A stretch of 64,000 nt of DNA. It comes from Oasisia sp. SBJ-2009. Lineage: Eukaryota > Annelida > Polychaeta > Sabellida > Siboglinidae. The stretch is from assembly GCA_964017155.1 (NCBI GenBank), contig OZ024866.1:22862582-22926581 (forward strand). Reading direction: 5' to 3'. The position numbers and the translations under genes are program-made. The notes below the pieces were generated by a model. That model made no database searches. It was given only the letters and a program-made list of their open reading frames with translations, and was not told the DNA's origin. Below are positions 39,001 to 50,691 of the stretch, piece by piece. Numbering within the stretch: position 1 is the stretch's first letter; every line of letters begins with the position of its first letter.

Positions 39001-42000
39001 GTTGGTACATTCAGCGATCTGAAATAACAACCTCTAATGTTTGCCATTTAACATTATAACAACACAGAAATACAACTATTGTTTTTTGACATTCTGCTGA
39101 TGTTTTCTGCTGCTGCATTACGCTCTGTGAATTGGTGACATTTCCCATGGCATTTTGTCACTGTGCTCTGACATTCGGTCCTCAAATAGTACACCAGGAC
39201 AGAGGACAGACAAGCCACAGCACTCATGCAGAAATACACCAGTCCAAGTCAGGCAGATTAGATAAACATTGTACAAAGGCACTCATGTGTCACAGAGGTG
39301 ATTTGCTGCTGTTGGGACATGTTTAGGCAAATGTGACAACCATGGCAGTGCAGTGGCTCTAGCCAGGCAAGCGCACACACTGGCCTGTATTGTGTCCTTT
39401 CCTGTGACTGTCTGTGACAATTTCCACAGGGGACAGGAACATAGGCTTCACACTGTCAGAGCTGTTTAGAGGATGTGACACTCTGAAATACACTCTCCTC
39501 ATACAAAAGTCACACTGTTGGCAAATATAGATGACTTTTGTGTCAGAAGCAAGTTACTTTTAAAGGTGCCTCACCACGACCATTTTGTTGACTTTTTACC
39601 ATTTCAAATTAATTTGTTGAGCAAAACAAACTGTAACTTCACAGTGTCCCATATGATGTGCCAGGTAATTTGTGCAATATCTTTATAAAGTGTTGGTAAA
39701 ATCACCCAAAAGAACACATAACTTATTTAATTCTTAACCCAAAAACAATTTATAAAAATGGAATCTTTACGTGAATTGTTATAATTATGTAGTAATAATA
39801 ATTACAGTAATTAACATTACAATTTGTTTATATAATTACATTAGACTAAATTAATACATAAAAAGTGAGCATAATTAACTGATCCATCCAGCTAATTGTG
39901 TCACTTGAACTTACTCATGGCAGATCAAATATGTCACAAATTTAACAACCTTGACAGCAGCAGTTAATTGATTGATTTCTGCTTGACCAATTATTGAGAG
40001 CATCTGTCAGAGTCACCACCCCCTGCCAGTATCTTATCTCCTCCCAGAGTCCCTGCTTATCCCCATGGGAGGATCAATAATAACATTTCCCCTGGCTGGG
40101 AACAGCACAGCCAGAAAGTGGCCACAGCATCTTCAAAGCACACCTAGGAAGTCATTAGTGGGTTATGCAAGTGCCACCCCTAGGCTGTCCAGACAGATTG
40201 GCCCACTTCTAAGGGGTTGGGGCACCAAGTGGTCAGTGTGACTGGCTTGACAAACTGACCAGTGGTCATTGGTGCTAGACAAAGCATAACAGGACACTGA
40301 GTAGTCCTCTCTCTACAACAACTGAATGGCAGGTGATTGTTACCAATACTGGGGTGTTAATTCGCCAGGTGAATAGAGAGTTAGAGACTTGTACTACCAA
40401 TCAAGAGTACAAGATCTGAGTCCATGTACTGTTTCAAAACATAAGACATTTCGATGCTTTATTCACAGACCTACTAACATTAACTATATGGTTGGAAAAT
40501 CAAACATAAACCACCCTGGTTATCGCTATCCAGGCTGATTTTAAGTATAAAGCTTATGTGGAGTATTTGGGCAATAAAGGAGTCAATTAATGTGCATGGT
40601 TTACCTTTTATTCAAATAAATTTATGCAAACAGAGATTCCTAGTAATAAATCTCATTCCCAGAAATGTAGTAACTTTGTTCAACTGCCATCTATAAGATT
40701 GTTTGGTAAAACAGAACTTCATCATTTTTTAAATGAAGTTATGGTGGAGACATGCAAAGAAAAATATAGTTTAAAATTGACAATAATGACAAATAAAAAT
40801 TCTTCTGCTAACATAAATTTAAACTAAAAATAAAACATACTATGACTAATTACAAATATTAATAAATAAATATTAATTAATGACAGTACCTTAAACATGT
40901 TGAAGCTTCATAGCATGAAGCCACAAACAAACAAACAAACTGAATGACACTATAACGTGGACAGCCCATTACAGTGCCTCAATCAGAATGACTACAATCT
41001 GTCAACAAGGTCCTAACAATCCCACACATAACCCTAACATATCTAACTGCTAATTATATGATACAGTTCATAGGTATTGTACAGGACAGCTGTTAATGTC
41101 ATACATGTCTGAATCTGTAGGCCATAGTCAGCAGCTCGGGCTTTGTTCAACACCAAGTCTAAGCAGAAAGGACCATACATTACATTCATTTGACAGTTAG
41201 TGTCACTGTGTGACTGTCAGACCAGGGATTGGGTGACAGGGACACGTATAAAACCTGTTTCTATAAATCACTGCCTTGCAGGCTGCCACCGCAGGGGTGA
41301 CCCCACAAGAGGGGTAGGGTAATTCCATAAGACAAGGGTTGTTATTTTCTTTGCAAAAGTGTCATTTAGCTTAGTTAATTTTAAAACTTCTATCAAACCA
41401 AAATCCTTAGAAACCTGAGAACCATCCCATTGAGATAATGAAGAAAGTCCATCGTTAAACAGAATCCGTTGTTAAAATTAACAAGCTTTCCAAATTACAA
41501 AAAAAGTTGTCATATCGCCACCGGGACACTGTTTCTGTGGCATGTCCTGCAGTGACAGAGTCTAGTACACAAACTATTACTGGGCTCAAATGATTTTACA
41601 GATCAACATTTAGCTATGAGCACATAAGAATGTCAATGAAATGGTCCCCAGAGCTCAAAAGTACATAACAAACTGTTGGGCAGTGTGAAATGACACTAGG
41701 ACGCCCAGGAGGATGACAAGCCTTGATAACGAAAGTATTTAAATTACTGTCATATTTAATCATATTTTCTACTTACCTCACACTAAAAGGCATTGGATAA
41801 AAAGAGTTGGCATGTCAACCAAAAGGATCTGGGAAGTTACAATTTTTGTATCAATTTGTTATCTATCTAGAGCTAATAATTTTAAGTCAGGACAACACTG
41901 CCTTAGTGTTAACAACTTTTGGTGACAGTTATGCAACAAGCAAATATGGAAGATACATCTATTAGGCAAGCATCAAATAGCAACAATTCACACAAGTTTA

Positions 42001-42134
42001 ATTTTACCTCACCTAATTACATGATTACATCTTATAGTTACATGTGCAGTACAATGACGACTCTGTCTATGGGTTATAAATATTTAACAGTACAAGTACA
42101 GTAAAGACAAAAAGGTAGAATGCCCGGATATATA

Positions 42135-42387
42135 ACAGGGGTAGAAATAACTCCAACATTTCTGGTAGTCAGCAGGACTACTTAGTTGGGAAATCGGGTA
42201 GTCCTCAGATATGTGTGGCAGTCACATGGCCCAGATTTAAGCAAAATGACATGACAAACACAACATTTGAAAAATATTCCCAAATTTTTGGGTAGTCCAT
42301 CGGAATACTGCTGTCACCATCTTTGGTAGTCCGACCAAGTTTCTGGTAGTCCTCGGACTACCGGACTACCACTATTTTAACCCCTGT
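42135..42387. mobile_element. hAT-like MITE
   Basis: The inverted ends are ACAGGGGTAGAAATA on the left and TATTTTAACCCCTGT on the right. CAGGGGT-type ends are typical of hAT transposons. The interior has several GGTAGTCC copies and their inverse GGACTACC, forming a palindromic core. Flanks are TATA-rich (ATATATAA and TATAATAA), so an 8-bp target duplication is possible but imperfect. The length is about 253 bp and no transposase is present. Confidence 0.7.
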
Positions 42388-44858
42388 ATAATAATCAGCA
42401 TGCTTTCTTACACAGATGATGCATTATCACCTCTGTTAGTAGACAGTTACATTAACATGGCGGACTTGTGTAACGTATCCTATCTGCAAAGTAGCAGGCA
42501 GGCTGGTAACTGCTGACAGCAATGTCTGTACATCAGCTGCAAGGTCAAAATATTGTCACCTCCGCCAAGAGCAGTCAGTACAACAGCTTCATAAAATATC
42601 AGTCATAAAGATTTTTGATAATTCTGAAACACCTTCAACCAGGACTTCTAACATACATGCTAAAATACTGGGGGGGGGTAGTCACACACGGATGTATACT
42701 GTCATCAAGATTTTCTGATTGTCTAAAAATAGCATTGGTTTGTTTTTGTCATCTGAACTTGCATGCTTAAACAGTAACTATGAACAGGTGTTACTTTGCT
42801 GCAAAATTCAGCAAACAAACATGCCCAGTGAAATTAATCTTGTAATTAGCCACATGTGTTTACCAAAGACACATAACTTGAATAGCTTACAGGATTAATC
42901 ACTGTATGATTATCAGATTAGTTACAGCCTAATCCTGTCCAAGTGGCATATTAAAGAAATGTGAAAATTTGATAACTACAATATAATATGACCAATGACA
43001 GATTCAAAGAAATTAGCATGAAGGCGTCTCTCACATTCAGTAAATATTTAGGAGCCAGATAAACTCCGGTATCCAACTGCGGCTAACTAAGACCGATATG
43101 GAGACATGCTAAAAAGTGTGATAAATTCCATGCTGGAGCACATATTAAGAGGGGAAGTTGTTAGCGCAGGATGGTAAACGTCAATTACAGGCCAGTCACA
43201 CTTGCTCTCCCCTGACTCTTGCCGAGTACAACTGCCAGGATATTAAGACGCAAGACACCAGTCATTTTCGTGAGATCTGCCAGAATGACACACTGCTATA
43301 TATAGAGCCACCCTGCCTCCTGCTGCATGTCCACCTACTCATGTACAGTCAAAAGTAGCCCTTTCAAGAATCTATAAGAACTTAGATATAATGTGGTCAA
43401 TGAGATCACTGGACACCGAGAAAACTGGATATTCTGACAACAAGGCAGTTGAAGTTGACACAATACAACAAAACACAATTACAATAATATGAAGAAAAAA
43501 ATCCCACCCAGGCAAATAACTGGAATAAGCACCTGATACCATTGTGATGGAAGGATTATGTGGAGAGGGATCTGAACAGACTGGGAAGGGATAAGAGAAT
43601 GAGCGCAAAGGATGGAATATAGGATACAGTGTAAGAAAAGTTAGAACAAAGAAGAGGGAAAATAATAGTATCGAAATAAGTGAACGGATTCATGGCTGGC
43701 CTGACTCCTGATGGATTGAGTAAGGAGAACAACAACAGCTAGACTCTGAAACATGCAGACAACTAAACTATCTAGACACTGAACATGTGTCTAGTGTCAA
43801 ACACCTAGACGAGTAAACACGCTGGCAACTATACACTTGATGCCAGACAAATAAATTCCAAGATAAGTAAATACAGAGACAACTAAAAATATATACAATG
43901 ACACGCATGACATTAGATCACTAAACACCCAGACAACATAACATCCAAACAACTAAACATCCAATAAACTAATTATTTGAAGCTAGAGAAACAAATCCAT
44001 AACACAGACAACTAAACACTCAACACATCTGGCACTGAACAATGAAACACACATACACAAAAACACGTAAACAGTGAAACACTCAGATAAGCGAACAACA
44101 AGACAACAAGACATACAAGTTTAGACATAAAGACATACTGAACACTTAAATTGACCAGACACCCAAATGAAGTGAACATCACACCTGGTCATCAGACAAC
44201 CATATTTAGAATAACACAACTGGGTTACTAATCACCAAATTATATGAATCAAGTGACAACTGGAAATTGACAATTAACAATCTGAACTCAGGCCAACTGG
44301 ACAGCCATGCAAGGCAACTGGACATTGAACAACAATGGACGAGGACAGCAAATAATTAACAGTCACACAAAAGAGTAACCGTAAGACACAAAAACTATTC
44401 CAGTGAAGAACACTACATTATTAACATAATCTGTCATTCAACTACTTCCCTGAATGTTTAATGCACACAGCAAACAATACAAAAAATATTCAGTCTTCTA
44501 CCCTCCCACTATACTCGAGGCAAAGGTGTCATGTAGCTAATGTCTACAACCTAAGCTGCAGTTCTTGTATTGATCTACATTAACAAAATCACAGGTAGAA
44601 CTGCTTCAAACCTTGTAAACATACATGTATCAAAAGACACATATTTGACACATTCTGTGACAACATAAACTTGTGTCACAGGTAAGACTAACTGCGAAGT
44701 AACATTTCCTGACACAAAAGTTGTCATTAACATAAAATATGTACACAGAAAAGTGTATGTGAAACACGGCTGAGCCAGTCAAGTTCTCACAGCCACCCAG
44801 CTAACAGCACAGCACTGTCAAAGTGTCTTAGAGAAACTCAAGTCAAGTGATACCATAC

Positions 44859-44882
44859 CTCCATCGTGATTGAAGTCAACAT
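44859..44882 (-). CDS. BNC: Candidate first coding exon of basonuclin
   Basis: On the minus strand, an ATG at 44882 opens the peptide MLTSITME and stops at GAG/GTATGG, a usable donor, in phase 0. Joined to the next exon it reads ME-AIRCTL. Human BNC1 begins in a similar way, with a short Met-Ala-Glu start before the same block. An in-frame TAG lies upstream with no other ATG between. The exon is very short and the donor is only moderate, so chance is a real alternative. No better phase-0 donor was noticed between 33 and 47 kb, but the search was by eye. Confidence 0.4.
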
Positions 44883-45999
44883 TGAAGTTGTGAGCTGGAC
44901 ATCTCTGTTGACGGAACGTCTAGCATGAGCCACGGCAAACTACTGCGGCTGTACCCTCAGCCATTGACAACTGACTCACTGGGACAGATAAAAACTTGCC
45001 CAGAAGTGTCCTTCATTCCTAGAACGGCTAAAAATAACTTTGCCGCAGTTGCCAAGAAGTGCTGCTGTGCTCCTGGTGTGCCCGTGTGCCCTGTGAGTGT
45101 GTGCTCTATTACCTCCAGAGGCCTGATGCATGGAGCTGTCTCCTGTAGCCAATTAAAAGACCAGGGCCACTCTGGCTGCACTTCAGTATCACTGCGACCT
45201 AGGTAGATGGTGTGATAGAGGTCACCAACCAGCCTCTCTGCCACACCCACTCCTAGCCTCTGGTGGGCTGCAAAGAGTCCCTGTTCAATATGACTTAATG
45301 ATGTCACATCTGTTACAAACACAATTTAGTTGTCCTGAAACTCAATCGAGCACCGCCAGTCATCACCCACAGTGGAGACACACATGATGGTCATAATGGA
45401 AAATCCACCAAGGCTATTGACCAAACCTTCCTACTATCCTTTGGGATGAGACCAGCACATAAATCACTCATTGTCCAAGACAAATGTGGCCAAATACAAT
45501 TTCACATGTATCTATTATTCAAGACAGGTAACTAGAGTAAAAAATGAAGAACTACTAATAATGTAATTAAGTTAAATAATTGATTATCCATTGGATTAGT
45601 CCCTCATTGATTGTCCTCAGTTAATATTTATCCATGCGTGACAGGCAATTCCTGCAGGGGGTTCAACTGCTGCATGGCTGGTGGCTGTCTTGCTGTCTTT
45701 TCATTAGTGGGGCCCATGTAATCATCCTACTATCAGCCACATCAATATTTGGGTAAGCATGGTAACCTGAAACCATCTCCCCAGAGAGCAATGGGGAAAC
45801 CTACAGAGAAATGTCCTTCTAAAGGACAGTCCACACAATATGCCTTCACATGTTCAATTAAGTTGCCAATAAATCAATAATGTGGCCCCATGCCTCAAGA
45901 CAGATAACACTTTAATGCCATATGGTTATGTTAATGAGTGTATGTGGCTGATTCATATTTCTTGCTGTGCCTGTATGACTGACGGTAGCCCGGTAGGAC

Positions 46000-47330
46000 C
46001 GCCCCATGACAGGATGTCTGCCCACCAGCCGTCCTCGAGGGTAATTTCACAAGTACCACTATGGCCCAGGACGCCAGTGATATTAAAACCATGTAATATG
46101 CCGCAGCTGTGTAGGTCTCTACACAATCCCCTGACGTAAACGCGGCAAGCTTTCATCATATTGATTTTGACATCTGCAACTGTCATGCTTTTGACAAAGC
46201 CAGGCGGTCTCGGCGCGACACGGTGACGACCCCGTACTGTGTCCAGCGCACGCATGACTTATACGGTCTGTGTGTCGAGACACGCACCACAGATTCCGTT
46301 GCATATAACGTAAGAAAAGACGCCGCGCAAGTCAAATTAACGGATCAATTCATGCGTGTCATTCTGTCACCCGTGCGTCAACACGCTGACGACGTCAGCT
46401 GCGCCAACGCAGAACGACTGGACAACACAACCTTTTCTAATTTTGACACAGAGTAATGCAAATAAAACATTATCATTGACTCTTAAAAAACTAGATATCA
46501 CTCTACGAGTGGTAAAAAATATTTTGCAATCCGCAATGAATGTCCTGTCAAAATTATGAATAAACGCAACGCCAAACTCAGATCGTACTTACCGCTGCCA
46601 TGATCACATGTTGCCAATCGGTTCAGTAACATCAATAACAACATTGTGCGACATTCTTGCAAATAGTCATAAGCATGTCGCAGACACAGTTCTTTTAGAA
46701 CGTTGCAAGTCAATATACACTCAGAGATTTACAATCTTAAAGAACCACGCACTCAAAAGATAAGAGGATGACTACATTTCATATTATGTCGTAAAACTGA
46801 TCTGAGCCCATTTCTGACATGTCGCGGGATTCAAAACATTTCGCACGTTGTTTGTCAACAGATTCACACATTTAAGTCAAAATTGAGTAGCACATCTACT
46901 TATAAATGAGTTACGTACCACCGTTGAGTTACTGAACAATTTAGGTAAAATTTGTGTGTTGGTTGCTTGTGAAATATGGTGACTGATGAACACCGGACGT
47001 TCACTGACTCGGCGTCGTAGCAGACGAACATGTATGAGCATGTTACTGTTAGCAACGAAGTTACGACCTCACTAAAGTTGTCCTTTTGTTCGTTTTGCAG
47101 CCATCTTTAATTGTTTATGATCGTCTACGATCTTGTGTAAATGGCACAGCACTGCTTGTAGCCGACATTATTAAAATTATGTTTTATTTTTTAACTGTAG
47201 ATTCCCCAGAGCGACGTCAATAACAATGTCAATCATTTACGTGAAATGATCAAATCGTGTCCTCGATACGGCACATCTGTTGAGTGATGTTGGCAGCTTT
47301 GGAGGTTGACAGTTACGTGTGTTTGCAATC
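46000..47330. promoter_or_regulatory. CpG-normal region between the two divergent genes, likely shared promoter
   Basis: CpG dinucleotides are common from about 46.0 to 47.3 kb and rare on both sides. The stretch lies just upstream of the centlein start (47331, plus) and upstream of the candidate basonuclin start (44882, minus). No TATA box or other core element was clear. The position and base composition suggest an unmethylated promoter region serving one or both genes. The 5' UTR exons of basonuclin may lie here; none was identified. Confidence 0.45.
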
Positions 47331-47358
47331 ATGTTGACAGCAAACAATAATAACAATG
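47331..47358 (+). CDS. CNTLN: Centlein exon 1 (start codon)
   Basis: The exon carries 28 coding bases, encoding MLTANNNNN plus one base, followed by a near-consensus donor GTAAGTATA. The split codon makes Gly with exon 2. An in-frame TGA lies at 47307. Vertebrate centlein has a much longer N-terminus before the conserved block, so a short start here is plausible but not proven. Confidence 0.7.
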
Positions 47359-50300
47359 GTAAGTATAAGCAATTGGTTGTCAAGTTTTAAACATACAACT
47401 GGAATAATTAAGGACAGTAAAACAATATTATAATGTTTACTAAAATTTAGGATGATCAATCTAATTCCAGCCTGGCTATAGTCAGTATAGTCAAAGGTGC
47501 AGCCTTCAGGAGTGGTCATCCATACAGATGAGGGATATTCAGTGTAAACTTATCAAAATAAGGTCACGTTTCAGTTTAGTTAACGTTATTTAACATGCTC
47601 CAACTAAGTCACCAAATTGACGTGCAATTTTACTTTGTTAGTTTTAAGAATACTGATGTATTCTGACTACCTGAGTATACTGCATTTAGATAAAATTACT
47701 ATTTAAGTTAAGATGATTTCCGTGATCATTGTCACCGACAAGTGTTCCACTGCTTCTGCTTGTAATAATCCTTCGGACAATATAACTGAAATACGTTATT
47801 TCGGAACAGTTCGATTATTACGACCAAAAACAAAACAAAGTCCTCTATGTTAACATGGAGAATATGGACTTCCTGCCCCCAGCCTCGTTTTCGCGCGCAA
47901 GACTTACACGCCCTATTACTATGTTACATAAACACCATATACAATTTTATATTGTACTTATCCAGACATCTACATTACTCACGTGCTGCAATACTTGTAT
48001 ATGATGATGGTTAGATAGAAAATGAGCATCAAGTATAAGTCATAGTCATGATAATGTTGAATTGTCAAATAATCATAATTATTGAAATATCTATAGATGG
48101 TATTTACTGGCCTTTTATTAAGGCCAAAGTACTTGTTACTGGTACTTATTGGTACTTGATATGATGTTACTTGAGTATTTTAGTCAGGCACATGTCCCAA
48201 CTATAATGAGCGTGAGGTTAGACATTTACGTAAGCTTATTGTATAAGCATTAATTTTACATTTTTGAAGCAATTGAATCCATGGTACATGGTCCAGTTTT
48301 TCCTCCAAATAGTAGCCGTGTGCGTATGGTCCCTACAATTGTTAAGTTTTGCATATACAAAATTAACAAGCTTGATTATATAGTAATTTTAGTTAGATGA
48401 AGTTGTTGCATAACCTAAACATATATTGCAGATTCTAACTATTCCAGGGAGCAAATTTTCTTTAAAACAAATATTATATACTTCAGCTGTTATTATTTGA
48501 ACTTCACTTGAAACTGATTTTCTATTTTGTAAGTTATACATTTGTATTTCTTGTAATTATGATGTTATTTGCATTCCAACAGGAGCTGCTGAATTCATGC
48601 GACTCAAGGCTGAGATAGGGGCATTGAACGAGCAACTTTCACAATGTCGGGTAATTGTATTGATATGAAGCAAAACAGTTTTTGTCCATGTGTCACCAAC
48701 AATCTTTGATATTACCAGTGCATATTATCTTCAGTGTCAAATTGGGCAGAAAATGAGTGTATTAGTTTAGGCCAATTCTTGTGAAAACACATTACAAATG
48801 AAAAGGTTCTAGAACGTCTTTAGAAAGTCTGAGACAATTACTGAAAACATTATGAAGTCTATTGAGAAAAGTAATATTAAAAATCACTTCAAGATGGTAT
48901 TATGCAATAATGGGTGGGTGCAAATCATGGAGTAAAAGGCAATATGTTAAACTAAATTTATGCAGTTTGAATTGAGATAATTAGTGTTGTATTTTCTTTT
49001 ATGATAGTTATGCAAGTACACATTTTTTTATTGCGTTTATATAATGCATTCCAAATAAATGTGTTGTGCTTTCTGATTGTGTCACCATTATAAGTTATGC
49101 AATGACATGCGTACAACTCAGAACATTGGCATTGTGCAGAGTATTATAAATGTGTTATTAAAGTAAAAAGATTGCAGTATCGACAAAAATTGTGTTAAAA
49201 CTAAAATTTTATACAGCAATGACAAAGGTAATAAAAATATGTTATAAATATAATTATAAGACTGTCACAAACAAGAATAAAATATGCTCATAATATGCTC
49301 CAGTATAGCCACTAATGACAAGTCTTTGTATTTAAAGGAATGATGTCTTGTGCTGCCACCTAGTGACCATAGTGTTTACATAAGTGATTCTATTCAGCTG
49401 TTCAAGAGAAATAAAAAAATCATGTTTCAATGGGAAATATTCATTGTCATAAGTCTAAACGTACATTTGTATCTACTTTTGACACAGACATTCTGAAATT
49501 TTTTAGTATGGTTTTCAGTCAAGCTGTTACTTCTTGCAAATGCTCATAATAGACAAATAATTTATTTATTTTGTGATGTGTTGGTTTTGTGTGATGTACT
49601 TTGGTAGGCCAACTCACTATTAGGCATATTCGTTAATATTTATCTAAATATTATCAGAGATGTTATTTATCGTATCTATGGAAACATGGGGTACAAATTT
49701 GCTAATGTTCCAAGAATGTGAACTTTGAGGACGTATGTGCAATATAAGTTTTATAGTAACATTGTTGTTGTTGTTGTTATTATTATTGCAGGCAGATAAA
49801 GAGTTTGTGTGGTCACTATGGAAGAGACTCCAGGTTGCATCACCTGAAATCACTCAGGCCATCTCATTGGTCATTCAGAGGTAAGCTGTACGATAAGATG
49901 TTTTACCTTGTAAGTTATATTTGTAATGGGTGTATTACTAATTTCCTGCAATTTCAGTTGCTCTAAGTAAAACATACGTGTTATGTCCTGTGTCATTCTG
50001 GATTCTTGTCAGTTCCGCAAACTGTCACAAGAATATGGCACATCAGTTTACTACTGAGGAGTCACACCCATTAATGTATCAACGTGACTTTTTTAAGTGT
50101 ACTTTGTTACTACTTATTGTTTAAAAAAATAGTAACGGTAAATTCAGTCCTCAGGACTGTTGAAAGCACAGTACACTTTACTTCCCTGCCAGACCTTTTC
50201 AGTTAAACACCATCTCAACTTCTCTGGCAAGCATACAGTCACACTGCAATTAATGTGCGAACGCTGTTCTTACAAATATCCACCATTGTCTACAGACAGG

Positions 50301-50646
50301 TACTCATTTATAGAGCTGAGGGAACTGGAACAATGTAGAGTGAAAATCTTGCCAGAGGTTTAACACAGCAGCATAGGATTCAACTCCGAGTTCTGTTAGT
50401 CGAGAGTCTGAAGCTCTACCCCTGAGCAACATATTCTCTCTGTTTGCTAATGTTACTACTTTGTTTGCTCTCATTGTCATGCGTGCATGTTGTGCGCACA
50501 CACAGGGAGCACGACAAGTCAGAATGCAGAAACAGGGAGGTGCTGGAGGTGTTACAGTCAAAAGATGTCACCATCGACAAGCTGCAGAAGAACTCCAATC
50601 TACAGGCCACACAGCTCGCACAACTGGCACGCAGGTGTGTGTTTGT

Positions 50647-50691
<45 letters not shown>

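Larger units (their letters stand above)
32932..44858 (-). other. BNC: Probable basonuclin first intron (if the candidate first exon is right)
   Basis: About 12 kb of AT-rich, CpG-poor DNA. It contains a CA microsatellite and ACC repeats near 34437-34520, an AT run at 36049-36088 and the hAT-like MITE at 42135-42387. There are also two stretches of degenerate simple sequence: ACAAGACAA-like at 33050-33620 and GACAACTAAACAC-like at 43740-44400. Compositional islands with frequent TCCCAGG/CCTGGGA words occur near 36.45-36.9, 38.3-38.7 and 40.0-40.35 kb. No exon was recognised. Confidence 0.55.

Noticed and set aside
39550..39740. A possible MITE end at AAAGGTGCCTCACCACGA
   Set aside because: No matching inverted end was found within the next kilobase.
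44925..45322. Overlapping 93- and 121-codon frames on opposite strands upstream of the candidate basonuclin start
   Set aside because: No family match was recognised and neither joins a known exon in phase. They were kept out as unsupported, though an unknown small gene cannot be excluded.
45953..46255. A 100-codon minus-strand frame in the promoter gap
   Set aside because: It lies in CpG-normal DNA where long frames arise by chance. No known domain, and no acceptor or donor linked it to basonuclin.
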